DNA of 64,000 bases from CAVYTF01 sp963708205 (GTDB lineage: Bacteria > Bacteroidota > Bacteroidia > Chitinophagales > Chitinophagaceae), in NCBI GenBank assembly GCA_963708205.1, contig OY970196.1, positions 2,852,001 through 2,916,000 on the forward strand. Reading direction: 5' to 3'. This document shows positions 54,530 to 63,779 of the stretch, in pieces (the stretch's first letter is position 1; each line of letters opens with the position of its first letter). The notes under the pieces were generated by a model. It ran no database searches. It saw only the letters and a program-made list of their open reading frames with translations, and was not told the DNA's origin. The translations under genes and the position numbers were made by a program.

Positions 54530-55795
54530 TTATGCACATAAGAAATATATTAATGCAATTGCTGCAGCAGTCATTAATAATAAAGTAATGAATCCGAGAA
54601 CATTTGAAATGGCAGAGTTTGTATGTGTCTTCATTATCTTTTTATTATTACCAATGTGCAGTATGATGGCAATTAAAACAGGTGCAGTAAGTCCATAAGC
54701 TATGGCTGTATAAAGCAATGCTTTTATTGGGCTGACATTTAAAAAATCAAGAGACAAACCGACTAACAAGGAAATAATTATAGAGATATAAAATGATCTT
54801 GCCTGCGGAAATTTTTTATCCAGTCCTGCTTTCCATCCGAAGGTTTCTGCAAGCATGTAAGATTGCGAACCTGCGAGTACAGGAATGGCTAAAAGTCCTG
54901 TTCCCATTACACCCAGAGCAAAAATTATATAAGCGAATTTACCTGTTAAAGGTTCCAGTGCTTTTGCAGCTTCATCAACTGTATTTATGTGTGTGATGCC
55001 TGCGGGAAACAATACACTGCCTGCTGTGAGAATGATAAAAAACATCACCACATTAGATAAAAGCATTCCGGTATTTACATCATCCTTCATGTTTTCAAGA
55101 ACCCGCTTATTCACCATAACTTTTCTTTTGCTGTGTGCAATATCTTCAGCTTCCATCGTTGCCTGCCAAAAGAATAAATAAGGTGAAATAGTAGTACCAA
55201 GTATGGCAACCAATATTGAAATAAAATCTTTATTGAACTTAATAGTCGGTATAAAAGTATTTCTTGCGATCAAGGTCCAATTTTGTTTCACCATAAATGG
55301 AACGATCATATAAAGCAATAATGAAAGGCAAAGCCATTTTAAGATCATCGCTATTTTTTGATAAGGATATCGTATGATGATAAACAACAACACTGCAGTG
55401 AACGCTATACAAAAAGCAAACACAGGTACGGCAGGAAAGATCATGTGCGCAACGGCACCCATGCCTTGTATGTCTGCACCAATGTTTAGTGTAATTGCAG
55501 GAAAACTAAAGAGTAACATTGTATAGAGCAAAGGCTTTGAATAATGTTGCCTTAGTGTTACAGTTAAGCCTTGTGAAGTTACCAAACCTATTCTTGCACA
55601 CATGCCTTGTATGGCTGCCATTAAAGGAAAGGTGAGCAGCGCCGTCCATAAAGTTGCAAGTCCAAACTGTGCGCCTGCCTGCGAATAAGTAGCAATGCCT
55701 GAAGGATCATCATCACTGGCACCTGTTATTATGCCCGGTCCTAAAACCTTGAGAAAGCTTTTAATTTTGGCTGAATATGTTTTGGTTTTGGGCAT
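54530..55795 (-). CDS. NRAMP-family divalent metal transporter, atypical motifs
   Basis: A 421-residue transporter with about eleven membrane segments. The start GPGIITGASDDDPSGIATYSQAGAQFG is the NRAMP TM1 signature, but the canonical DPGN is DPSG (D30-P31-S32-G33). The TM6 site reads GTTISPYLFFWQ instead of the usual MPH motif, so the methionine that coordinates Mn/Fe is missing. NRAMP-related magnesium-type transporters also lack that methionine, so the substrate may be Mg2+ or another hard ion; this is inference. It forms a single-gene unit. Confidence 0.85.
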   Translation of the reverse strand: MPKTKTYSAKIKSFLKVLGPGIITGASDDDPSGIATYSQAGAQFGLATLWTALLTFPLMAAIQGMCARIGLVTSQGLTVTLRQHYSKPLLYTMLLFSFPAITLNIGADIQGMGAVAHMIFPAVPVFAFCIAFTAVLLFIIIRYPYQKIAMILKWLCLSLLLYMIVPFMVKQNWTLIARNTFIPTIKFNKDFISILVAILGTTISPYLFFWQATMEAEDIAHSKRKVMVNKRVLENMKDDVNTGMLLSNVVMFFIILTAGSVLFPAGITHINTVDEAAKALEPLTGKFAYIIFALGVMGTGLLAIPVLAGSQSYMLAETFGWKAGLDKKFPQARSFYISIIISLLVGLSLDFLNVSPIKALLYTAIAYGLTAPVLIAIILHIGNNKKIMKTHTNSAISNVLGFITLLLMTAAAIALIYFLCA

Positions 55796-55904
55796 TTGTT
55801 ATATACCTGCTTCTTTTGGATAGGCATGTAAATATAACAAGGTTAATTATTGAAATGGTATTATAATATCGTAATCTTTTTTCTCTTCATTTTACCAACA
55901 GCTT

Positions 55905-56525
55905 TTATTTCTTCATCAGTTTATATCGCAGGTGTGTTGTTGAGTCTGATGGTATTACTTCTGCAATCTGAAGGTCATATATGTCTTTGTCAATGCCGTC
56001 AAACAATCTGATACCGCTTCCTAAAAAAACGGGAGCAATGTGAAGAAAACATTCTTCCACAAGTCCTGCGTTTATATATTGTTGAATAGTATTCGCGCCG
56101 CCTTGTATCCTTATATCTTTTCCTTTGGCTGATTGTTTTGCTTTGTCTAATGCGCTGTATATTCCATCATTCATAAAGTAAAAAGTTGTTGTACCTTTTT
56201 GCACCCATGGCTCGCGTTTTTCATGAGTGAGAACATACACATCTTCTTTGAATAGATCTTCCGGCCAAACAGCTTCGCCTTCTTCAAACATTCGCTTTCC
56301 CATAATGTACGCACCTGTTCTGGCAAACACATCATCAATCAATTTACTGTCTGCACCATATTCTTCACCGTCTTCCATATTCAGGTGTTTCCAAAATGCT
56401 TTTTGTTTAAACATCCATTGGTGAATTTTTTGTGAAACACCGCCCATTGGGTTCTCCGGACTTCTGTTATCACCCGCGAAAAAGCCATCCAATGATATTC
56501 CGCAGTCTATAATTATTTTGCTCAT
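55905..56525 (-). CDS. Dihydrofolate-reductase-like (RibD C-terminal) family protein
   Basis: A 206-residue cytosolic protein of the DHFR-like RibD C-terminal family: CGISLDGFFAGDNRSPENP at the N-terminus, YIMGKRMFEEGEAVWPEDL, IQGGANTIQQYINAGLVEECFLHIAP and SGIRLFDGID are the family blocks. It should bind NADPH and reduce an unknown substrate. Length is normal. It stands alone, 110 bp from the NRAMP gene. Confidence 0.88.
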   Translation of the reverse strand: MSKIIIDCGISLDGFFAGDNRSPENPMGGVSQKIHQWMFKQKAFWKHLNMEDGEEYGADSKLIDDVFARTGAYIMGKRMFEEGEAVWPEDLFKEDVYVLTHEKREPWVQKGTTTFYFMNDGIYSALDKAKQSAKGKDIRIQGGANTIQQYINAGLVEECFLHIAPVFLGSGIRLFDGIDKDIYDLQIAEVIPSDSTTHLRYKLMKK

Positions 56526-56593
56526 GATCTTTATTCCTTATTGTTCGCCAAAGATAATTTTCACCTTGTAATGTTCTTACCTGGGCGATGAGT

Positions 56594-56833
56594 TTATTTC
56601 TTTTCACCCAATAATATTTTAAACTTCTCAATTTGCCTTCTATGCCTCATAACATGTACGATGGCATGTTCAGTTAATTGTTCTATGTCATAAACCTGAC
56701 CCCAATAAGTCTTTATTTTTTTGTCAGAGTCAAACTGCTCAAGATCCATATCATGGATATTTTTAAACATATCAATAATGTATAGAAATAATTCGTCGAG
56801 GTCTTTTTTATAAAAAAAGAATGATATTGAAAT
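56594..56833 (-). pseudogene. DinB family protein remnant
   Basis: On the minus strand an open stretch of about 79 codons, without a good start, encodes YIIDMFKNIHDMDLEQFD and then GQVYDIEQLTEHAIVHVMRHRRQIEKF, the C-terminal half of a DinB-type four-helix protein with the conserved HAIVHVMRHRRQIE helix. Two stops (TGA TGA) close the frame at 56834. The N-terminal half is missing from the sequence upstream, so this is a truncated gene. Confidence 0.7.
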
Positions 56834-56840
56834 TCATCAG

Positions 56841-56973
56841 TTTAACTGAAGCTAAGTTAAGTAAAAGTTGATTATTTTTTTGAGTGTTATTAATTAACTT
56901 GTTGACGGAAATTTAGTTGGCACAAAGCAAATGATACTGGTTAAATAAGTTCTTTAATTACACAATATTCTTT
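56841..56973. other. Gene-free stretch before an orphan terminator
   Basis: About 130 bp without an open frame, ending at a strong hairpin terminator. No tRNA fold is seen. A small RNA is possible but there is no clear promoter. Confidence 0.25.
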
Positions 56974-57005
56974 AAAGCGCTTTCAATGGAAGGGCGCTTT
57001 TTTTA
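56974..57005 (+). terminator. Orphan Rho-independent terminator
   Basis: AAAGCGC (56974-56980) and GCGCTTT (56994-57000) form a 7-bp stem with a loop of 13 nt and a following T-run. No plus-strand gene ends just before it. Confidence 0.7.
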
Positions 57006-57091
57006 TAAATTCTTCTACTCAAAAATTTCCCGTTAATATTTAAGCAGTTCGGATTACGATTTTTATTATTTTCAATTTCAAAAATCATAAC

Positions 57092-57475
57092 ATGAAAAAT
57101 GTAGTTAATTGGTTTGAAATTTATACTTCAGATTTTGACCGTGCAAAAAAATTTTATACAGAAGTATTCAAATGCGAGCTTACGGATCTGCCTATGAATA
57201 ATCCCAACCATGTGGAAATGAAATATGCTACTTTTCCTGCTGATCAAAACGGTTTTGGCACAAGCGGCGCATTGGTAAAGATAGATATGGTGAAACCCGG
57301 AATGGGTGGCACAATGGTTTATTTCAGTACAGAAGAAATTGATGCAGAATTAGGTCGTGTAGAAGCAGCAGGCGGCAAAATAGTGCGTGAAAAAATGGGC
57401 ATAGGTGATTATGGTTTTATTGCGCTGGCAGAAGATACCGAAGGCAACATGATCGGCCTGCATTCGATGAAATAA
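57092..57475 (+). CDS. VOC family protein
   Basis: A 127-residue single-domain glyoxalase/bleomycin-resistance-type protein. The first beta-alpha unit (NWFEIYTSDFDRAKKFYTEVF) and the last (GFIALAEDTEGNMIGLHSMK) with a metal-site glutamate are clear. It resembles the VOC proteins annotated as glyoxalase-like predicted lactoylglutathione lyases, but substrate is unknown. It is followed after 17 bp by a TfoX-like gene, probably in one unit. Confidence 0.9.
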   Translation: MKNVVNWFEIYTSDFDRAKKFYTEVFKCELTDLPMNNPNHVEMKYATFPADQNGFGTSGALVKIDMVKPGMGGTMVYFSTEEIDAELGRVEAAGGKIVREKMGIGDYGFIALAEDTEGNMIGLHSMK

Positions 57476-57492
57476 AAAAATGTTAGCAATAA

Positions 57493-57843
57493 ATGGCAAC
57501 AAAAAAATCAGGCATCAATATTAGCCAGGATAAGCTTGATGTTTATAAAAAAATTGTTGATACCAATCCTAAAATTGAATTAAAAGGTGCAACAGTTCCC
57601 TACACTTCTTTTAACGGGCACATGTTTTCTTATTTTGAAAAGGACGGCACATTCGGGCTTCGGCTTCCTGAAAAAGAAAGGGAAGAATTTTTGAAAAAAT
57701 ACAAAACAACTTTATTTGTATCTTATGGCAGGGTGAAGAAAGAATTTGTGTTGGTGCCGGAAAAGGTTTTCTTCAGTATGAAAGAATTTAAACTCTGGTT
57801 CGATAGAAGCTTTGAATATGTATCCTCGCTGAAAGCAAAATAA
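57493..57843 (+). CDS. TfoX N-terminal-domain-like small protein
   Basis: A 116-residue protein. The core KGATVPYTSFNGHMFSYFEKDGTFGLRLPEKEREEFLKKY and VSYGRVKKEFVLVPEKVFF resembles the TfoX/Sxy N-terminal fold (beta strands with a G-F-G-L-R-L segment). There is no C-terminal helix-hairpin part. The role in Bacteroidota is not known; it travels here with a VOC protein. Confidence 0.55.
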   Translation: MATKKSGINISQDKLDVYKKIVDTNPKIELKGATVPYTSFNGHMFSYFEKDGTFGLRLPEKEREEFLKKYKTTLFVSYGRVKKEFVLVPEKVFFSMKEFKLWFDRSFEYVSSLKAK

Positions 57844-57981
57844 TTATAAATTCACATTATCTGATTAAATGCGCGAAAAAAAGTTTTTAAGTTTTCTTCT
57901 ACATTCCAATCAAATCACAGTTAGAAAAATCAAAAAATAATTGCGCAGCAAATTTTTCTTATAAAAAATTCGCATGCATTG

Positions 57982-59154
57982 CTAATATTTTATCGCGCGA
58001 TAGCTCGCATATTTTTGGTTGATGCGCAACAATTTTTGATTGGTAATATAATTTACTTCCAAAGAGTAAGGAGAGGAACCACCTCCGATAAAATAATCAT
58101 CACCTTCTTTTTTTACAGAACCTGCAAATTGAATAAAATCATCAGGAACATTAAAAAAACTGAAGCGTGTAATTACTTTATTCACTTCATCCAAATGAAA
58201 TTCAAGTATGCGGCTGTAAGGGCGTAAGGTGATGTCTCCATTATCAACAAATATCAGCGTTTGACTGTTTTCAATTAATCTTGGATAATGCTGGTGAAGA
58301 AAAAGTTCATCAGGTGTTTGATAAAAATCGCTGTTGTGTCCGCCAAGACGCCAAATTATCGCACCGGTTGTACGGTTTAGTTTTACGATCTCATTGCAAT
58401 TTCTAAAAGATACTATCAGGTTATTATCTGCTGAATCAATTGCTATAGAATTCATGTGCATATAATCCAGCACATCAACACTGTCGCTGAAGTTATTATT
58501 CTGTACGCTGCTTGCATATAATTCAGGGTATTGCGTTCCATCCCATTGAAAAATTACCTGCCCATTGTTTACTTCCTGGATAATGCACGCATCAACTTTT
58601 ACTTTAGGTGAAGGATGTAAACTATCAGGAATATTCGATGGATTTTCTACATAATACGCCTCTGAGATATAATGATTATCGCCTAATAAAATAAATTCAT
58701 GTTCGTCAAGTTCATCACTGACAGAGCTATCAATATTTCCATAAGATAAAAGTCGCACCGTACTAAGCACATTAAAATTTGAATCGCAAATATTCTCATA
58801 ACCCCAACCCGGCGTCACTAGCGTTGTATAAAAATAAGTGTATCGTGTTTGCCCATTAATAACCCATTTCTGAAGATTTTGAACATTAACAGGCAATGGC
58901 TTTTCTTTGATAACATATCCATTTTGATTTAGGATAAGCAGCATGCCATTTGTTGGTGCATTTTCTGTAAGAAATATTTCACCGGTTGGCAAAGAATCTG
59001 AAAGACCTGAAACAGTATAATAATTTTGATCAACTGTGTGAGCAGTGTCAGTATTTATAGGAGGTGTTACTTCAACTGAAACTTTTTTACAACCAAATAA
59101 AAAAAACAATAAAGCAAAAGCAGGAAAAAAAATTTTACAAAGATTGAATTTCAT
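57982..59154 (-). CDS. Arylsulfotransferase (ASST)-like lipoprotein
   Basis: A 390-residue lipoprotein (lipobox FLFGC, C22) whose body matches the aryl-sulfate sulfotransferase beta-propeller family. The block DYMHMNSIAIDSADNNLIVSFRNCNEIVKLNRTTGAIIWRLGGHN is typical, as is QHYPRLIENSQTLIFVDNGD. It would be anchored in the envelope facing the periplasm or outside; sulfate donor/acceptor unknown. The region upstream in the minus sense (59155-59265) has no gene. Confidence 0.8.
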   Translation of the reverse strand: MKFNLCKIFFPAFALLFFLFGCKKVSVEVTPPINTDTAHTVDQNYYTVSGLSDSLPTGEIFLTENAPTNGMLLILNQNGYVIKEKPLPVNVQNLQKWVINGQTRYTYFYTTLVTPGWGYENICDSNFNVLSTVRLLSYGNIDSSVSDELDEHEFILLGDNHYISEAYYVENPSNIPDSLHPSPKVKVDACIIQEVNNGQVIFQWDGTQYPELYASSVQNNNFSDSVDVLDYMHMNSIAIDSADNNLIVSFRNCNEIVKLNRTTGAIIWRLGGHNSDFYQTPDELFLHQHYPRLIENSQTLIFVDNGDITLRPYSRILEFHLDEVNKVITRFSFFNVPDDFIQFAGSVKKEGDDYFIGGGSSPYSLEVNYITNQKLLRINQKYASYRAIKY

Positions 59155-59265
59155 TTTTAAAAGTGTTTGATATTTATTATGATTTTATTTTATCATAATG
59201 CAGGCAGAATCAAAACTTTTATTGAAATTTTTAAAGGATGATAAATTTGAATTGTAATTATTTTT

Positions 59266-59709
59266 TTATGGAGCGAGTTTTACATTAACAGCATTTGGTC
59301 CCTTGTGACCCATTTCAATTTCAAAAATAACTTTGCTGTTTTCTTTTACGGCATCTTTTAATCCATTGACATGTACAAAAATACTTTCCTGGCTTTGCGC
59401 ATCTTTTATAAAACCATATCCTTTGGATTCATTAAAAAAAGTAATTGTTCCTTTTCTTATCAAATCAGCAGGATCAACTTCTTTTTGTTTTGGCACACCA
59501 ATTTCAATATTCTCTAATTTTATTTTTCTGGCTTTTCTTGGATCAGGCGGAGTTGCAGACAAGTTTCCATCTTCATCAACATAGGCAAGCATATCATCAA
59601 AACTTTTTGGTTTTGCATTTTCTTTTCTTTCTTGTTTTTTTTCGGCTTTTGCATTTCTTTCCTGCTGCTTTTTCTTTTCTCTTTCTTTTTTATTCCATGT
59701 TTCTGCCAT
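59266..59709 (-). CDS. Cold-shock domain protein with basic N-terminal extension
   Basis: A 147-residue RNA-binding protein. The N-terminal about 60 residues are Lys/Glu-rich and coiled (WNKKEREKKKQQERNAKAEKKQERK), followed by a short linker and a C-terminal cold-shock domain (about 85-147) with RNP1 KGYGFIKD and RNP2 SIFVHVN. It binds single-stranded RNA or DNA; a role in cold or stress response is inferred. Such extended CSD proteins are common in Bacteroidota. Confidence 0.9.
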   Translation of the reverse strand: MAETWNKKEREKKKQQERNAKAEKKQERKENAKPKSFDDMLAYVDEDGNLSATPPDPRKARKIKLENIEIGVPKQKEVDPADLIRKGTITFFNESKGYGFIKDAQSQESIFVHVNGLKDAVKENSKVIFEIEMGHKGPNAVNVKLAP

Positions 59710-59832
59710 AAATGTTTTTGATTTTATCGAAGGTAATCTTTTATATTAATTGTGTTGATGTTCATCAATAAATATTTATGCCAAACAATTCTTTTTCTTC
59801 TTGATTTATCTTTATAAAAAGGAATAACCATA

Positions 59833-61029
59833 ATGGTTAAAAATATTTCTTCTTTTATAAAAAATAAAACTGCGCTTACTGTTGGTTTTTTATTTTCTGT
59901 TTCAAGTTTATTATTCGGAACATGGGTTGCAAGCATTCCCGGCATCAAACACAGGCTTGGCTTTTCTGATGGAAGCCTCGGTTTGTCTTTATTGCTATCG
60001 CCGCTCGGCGCAATTACAGGTGTGTTGCTTTCAACAAAAATTTTTAGTAAAATAACTATCGGTAAATGGATGGCGAATGGTTATATTATTCTTTGCTGCA
60101 TTATGATTTTGCAAATAAATTCTGTGAACCGAATCATGTTTTGGATCTGTTTGTACTGCTTTGGAATGATGAGTTTTCTTAATAGCATGTCTGCAAATGC
60201 TACAGTTAATCTGCTTGAAAAAAAACATAATAAACTTATGATGAGCACTTGTCATGGCATGTACAGTCTTGGTGGTGCAACGAGCGCAGGCCTTGCTGCG
60301 CTTATGTTTTCAGTAAACATTGGTTCGGGTTTGCAAATAGTTTTTATCGCACTCATCATAATAATAATTATTTTATCCAGGAAAAAAAATTTACTAACGC
60401 ATCGCGATATTATTCATTCCGGCTCGGGCATTAAATTGCCTTCATTAACCATTCTTGGTATTTCTTTTATTTGCATGGTTAGTTTTATGGCTGAAGGTTG
60501 CGTAGCAGATTGGAGTGCTATTTATTTTAAAGAAATACTCATTGCACCAAAACCTTTAATAAGTTTGGGTTATGCCGGCTTTTCAATTGCAATGACATTT
60601 GGTAGATTTAATGGTGATGATTTGATCTCAAGAATAGGCAGCAAAAAAATTGTTGTTGCAGGATGTTTGCTTGCTGCTGCAGGTTTTGCTACTGTTGTAG
60701 TAGCACCGATAATTGCTGTTGCAGTTGCAGGCTATATAATGATCGGTTTTGGTTGTTGCTGCATAGTTCCCGTACTTTTTAGAACTTCTGCAAACATTCC
60801 AGGCACAACAACTGTTGAAGGATATGCAATGGTTACAACCGGTGGACTGATTGGTTTTCTCACCGGTCCTTCAATCATTGGTTTTATCGCAGAGAAATTT
60901 AATTTATCAATAGCATTGGCATTATTAATTATCATGGAATTGCTTGCGGCTTTCACGGCATGGAGAAATAAATTTATTACAAATAAAAACTTAGTTAATG
61001 AGCCTGTACATGATGAGCAGCTATATTAA
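59833..61029 (+). CDS. MFS transporter
   Basis: A 398-residue twelve-segment transporter of the major facilitator superfamily. The first loop GIKHRLGFSDGSLGLSLLLSPLGAITG and the mid-protein FKEILIAPKPLISLGYAGFSIAMTFGRFNGDDLISRIGSKKIV (the second-half signature) place it with YbjJ-like/FucP-like sugar or drug MFS proteins; substrate not assignable. Divergent from the cold-shock gene. Confidence 0.88.
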   Translation: MVKNISSFIKNKTALTVGFLFSVSSLLFGTWVASIPGIKHRLGFSDGSLGLSLLLSPLGAITGVLLSTKIFSKITIGKWMANGYIILCCIMILQINSVNRIMFWICLYCFGMMSFLNSMSANATVNLLEKKHNKLMMSTCHGMYSLGGATSAGLAALMFSVNIGSGLQIVFIALIIIIIILSRKKNLLTHRDIIHSGSGIKLPSLTILGISFICMVSFMAEGCVADWSAIYFKEILIAPKPLISLGYAGFSIAMTFGRFNGDDLISRIGSKKIVVAGCLLAAAGFATVVVAPIIAVAVAGYIMIGFGCCCIVPVLFRTSANIPGTTTVEGYAMVTTGGLIGFLTGPSIIGFIAEKFNLSIALALLIIMELLAAFTAWRNKFITNKNLVNEPVHDEQLY

Positions 61030-61092
61030 TAAAATATTTTTCGCACTGTATAAAAAGTGGTACTATACTTGTAAAGTTTTGTAATAAAAGCT

Positions 61093-61449
61093 ATGCCTAA
61101 GAAAGTATCAAGACCGAAAAAAGCTGTTGCTAAAAAATCTTCTCCAAAGAAAGCAGCAAAAAAATCTTCTCCAAGAAAATGGTCAAAGAAAGTTAATGAA
61201 ACCAGCGATGCGCTTGATCTTGATTCAAAAATATTTAAAAGTAAAGATCCGCATAAAATTGCTTTATCATTAAAACGTTCTGCAGAAAAGAGTAACCGAA
61301 AAAAAACAACGCCATTTCAATCAGCTATGTCAATGCTTAATTTTTATATTAATCGCGGAGGCAAAAATTTATCCGCAGATGATAAAAAAGTTTTGGAAAA
61401 ATCAAAGGAGGAATTGCGGGTAGTATTTAACAGAGAAAAAGAAAAATAG
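61093..61449 (+). CDS. DUF3175 domain protein
   Basis: A 118-residue basic protein. The N-terminus is Lys/Ala/Ser-rich (MPKKVSRPKKAVAKK...), histone-tail-like, and the rest matches DUF3175: KWSKKVNETSDALDLDSKIF, KIALSLKRSAEKSNRKK and PFQSAMSMLNFYINRGGKNLS. Function unknown; the lysine-rich tail suggests nucleic-acid binding. It lies 63 bp after the MFS gene and converges with the ABC ATPase gene. Confidence 0.85.
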   Translation: MPKKVSRPKKAVAKKSSPKKAAKKSSPRKWSKKVNETSDALDLDSKIFKSKDPHKIALSLKRSAEKSNRKKTTPFQSAMSMLNFYINRGGKNLSADDKKVLEKSKEELRVVFNREKEK

Positions 61450-61472
61450 TACAATGTTTTTTATTCATTGTG

Positions 61473-63173
61473 TTATTCGTATTCAACCGCTTGCAAAAGT
61501 TTTTTTGTATAAACCGATTGTGGGGATTTCCAAATTTTTTCTGCATCATCCATTTCTTCAATTTTTCCTTCATTCATTACAATAATTTTATCACAGAGAT
61601 AATGCACTGCCGAAAGATCATGGGAAATAAAAAGTATGGTAAGGTTAAAATCTTTTTTTAAATCATTAAGTAAATTAAGCACTTGTGCCTGCACGCTAAC
61701 ATCAAGCGCAGAAATACATTCATCACAAATTAAAAAAGATGGTTTTAGTGCAAGTGCGCGCGCAATAACAATCCGTTGTCGTTGACCACCGCTAAATTCA
61801 TGCGGATAACGATGATAAGCAAAAGGAGGAAGATTTACTTTTTCAAGCAAATCAAGAACTTCTTTCTGTCGTTTTTTTTCATCATCATACATTTGATGTA
61901 CATACATCGGTTCTGCAATTGCCTCGCCAATTTTTTGTCTTGGATTTAATGATGAATACGGATCCTGAAAAATGATTTGTACATCTTTGCGAAAAGCGAG
62001 CGTCTCATTCTTATTAAATCTTGAAATATCTTTTTGTTTGAAAAATATTTTGCCTGATGTTGGTTCTATTAACCGCAAAATTGTTCTTCCTAAAGTTGTT
62101 TTGCCACAGCCTGAACCGCCTACTAATCCTACAGTTTCGCTTTTTTCAATATTAAAACTTACATCATCAACAGCTTTGTTATAACTAATAGGTTTGCCAA
62201 AAAAATTATTTTTTGATGGAAACCAAACCTGTATATTTTCTACTTTTAAAATGTTGGAAGGATCTTTAATAACAGGCACGTTATTTTTTTCCGTTATGAT
62301 TTTTATTTGTTCCTTTTTGTCTTCTTTTTTATTATCTATAAAATCACTCACAACAGGTAATCTTTCATTTTTATTATGAACAATTGGTTTACATAAAAGC
62401 AATGCTTTGGTGTAAGCATGTTGTGGATTTAAAAAAATAGTTTCAGCATCATTTGTTTCTACAATTTTTCCTTTATACAATACCATTATTTTATCTGCAA
62501 TGTTTTTCACCACGCCAAGATCATGAGAAATAAACAACAAGCTGATGTTTTTTTCCTTCTGCAATTTTTTCAGGATCAGTAAAATATTTTTCTGAGTAAG
62601 CACGTCAAGTGCCGTCGTAGGTTCATCGCAAATCAATATTTGCGGCGAACAACTTAGTGCCATCGCAATCATTACGCGTTGCTTTTGGCCGCCGCTTAAC
62701 TGATGCGGAAAACGGTAAAAAACTTGATTAGGGTTTGGCAATTCTACCTCACGAAATAAATCAATTGTTTTTTCTTTTGCCTGAAGTGAGGAAATGTTTT
62801 GGTGAGTTCTTAAAACCTCTGAAACCTGCTCTCCGCAAGTGATCACAGGATTTAAAGATGTCATCGGTTCCTGATAGATCATTGCTATTTTATTTCCGCG
62901 TATGCTTTTTAGCATATCATTATTACATTTTAAAAGATCGGTACAAATGTTTTCATTAAAATGAATTTCTCCGCTTTTTATTTTGGAAATATTCGTTGGT
63001 AGCAATCCTAAAATCGACAATGCAGTAACTGATTTACCAGAGCCGGATTCGCCTACTATTGCAACAACTTCAGCTTTGTTTATTGTGAAAGAAATGTTTT
63101 CAATTGCATGAAAGATTAGATTGTGTTTTACAAAATCTATACATAGATCTTTTACTTCAAGAAGCGACTTCAT
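61473..63173 (-). CDS. Fused dual-ATPase of a dipeptide/oligopeptide ABC transporter
   Basis: A 566-residue protein that joins two ABC ATPases of the DppD/OppD and DppF/OppF type. First half: Walker A GESGSGKS (41-48), signature LSGGQKQR (159-166), Walker B ICDEPTTALD (181-190). Second half: Walker A GGSGCGKTT (352-360), signature FSGGQRQR and Walker B LICDECISALD; the usual DEP is DEC. The linker (about 260-310) is Lys/Glu-rich. The permeases and binding protein are not in this window. Typical of YejF-like ATPases. Confidence 0.92.
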   Translation of the reverse strand: MKSLLEVKDLCIDFVKHNLIFHAIENISFTINKAEVVAIVGESGSGKSVTALSILGLLPTNISKIKSGEIHFNENICTDLLKCNNDMLKSIRGNKIAMIYQEPMTSLNPVITCGEQVSEVLRTHQNISSLQAKEKTIDLFREVELPNPNQVFYRFPHQLSGGQKQRVMIAMALSCSPQILICDEPTTALDVLTQKNILLILKKLQKEKNISLLFISHDLGVVKNIADKIMVLYKGKIVETNDAETIFLNPQHAYTKALLLCKPIVHNKNERLPVVSDFIDNKKEDKKEQIKIITEKNNVPVIKDPSNILKVENIQVWFPSKNNFFGKPISYNKAVDDVSFNIEKSETVGLVGGSGCGKTTLGRTILRLIEPTSGKIFFKQKDISRFNKNETLAFRKDVQIIFQDPYSSLNPRQKIGEAIAEPMYVHQMYDDEKKRQKEVLDLLEKVNLPPFAYHRYPHEFSGGQRQRIVIARALALKPSFLICDECISALDVSVQAQVLNLLNDLKKDFNLTILFISHDLSAVHYLCDKIIVMNEGKIEEMDDAEKIWKSPQSVYTKKLLQAVEYE

Positions 63174-63253
63174 TAGTCAAAGTTAATTTTTTATAAAGGT
63201 TTGCGTCAGCACGTTCTTATTGTTTTGTTGATTATATTTTTTAATTTTCGGGA

Positions 63254-63688
63254 ATGTTTCCGGTGAAATTTCCTGAATATGATTTTAAAATAAAAAAAGA
63301 AAATGCTCAACATTTTATTTTTGATGAAGTGCGAAAAAAATGGGTGCGCCTTACGCCGGAAGAATGGGTTCGGCAAAATTTTTTGCAATATTTGATTCAA
63401 ACAAAAAAATATCCTCCGGCATTGATGGCTGTGGAAAAAGAATTTATTTTAAACGATCTTAAAAAGCGGTGCGATATTGTTGTGTATAAAAACGCAATGC
63501 CGTGGATGATCGTAGAGTGCAAAGAGACAACCGTGCTTCTGGAAGATAAAGTGCTTGAACAGATTCTGCGTTACAATATGGCTTTGCCTTCTGAATATTT
63601 AATTATTACAAATGGACATTATTCTCATGGCTGGCAAAGGGCAAATAATACAATAAAAAAATTAGAGGAAATGCCAAATTGGCTGTAG
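63254..63688 (+). CDS. HsdR N-terminal-domain (PD-(D/E)XK nuclease-like) protein
   Basis: A 144-residue protein similar to the N-terminal domain of type I restriction enzyme R subunits. The PD-(D/E)xK core is visible: CDIVVY (metal-site Asp) and MIVECKE (E-x-K), followed by LRYNMALPSEYLIITNG. There is no helicase domain and no hsdM/hsdS nearby. Single-domain forms are common in Bacteroidota and their role is unknown. Confidence 0.8.
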   Translation: MFPVKFPEYDFKIKKENAQHFIFDEVRKKWVRLTPEEWVRQNFLQYLIQTKKYPPALMAVEKEFILNDLKKRCDIVVYKNAMPWMIVECKETTVLLEDKVLEQILRYNMALPSEYLIITNGHYSHGWQRANNTIKKLEEMPNWL

Positions 63689-63779
63689 ATATTAAGCTAA
63701 TGAATGCAGCACAGCAAACAGAACTTTGTGAGCTGGTACAAAATGCTTAATTGAAAACTAAAGTTGAAGATAAATTTAA

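Noticed and set aside
52203..57091. Mobile element or integrated plasmid around the repeat region
   Set aside because: No transposase, integrase, terminal inverted repeats or target duplications were found. Only REP-like hairpins and a tandem array are seen.
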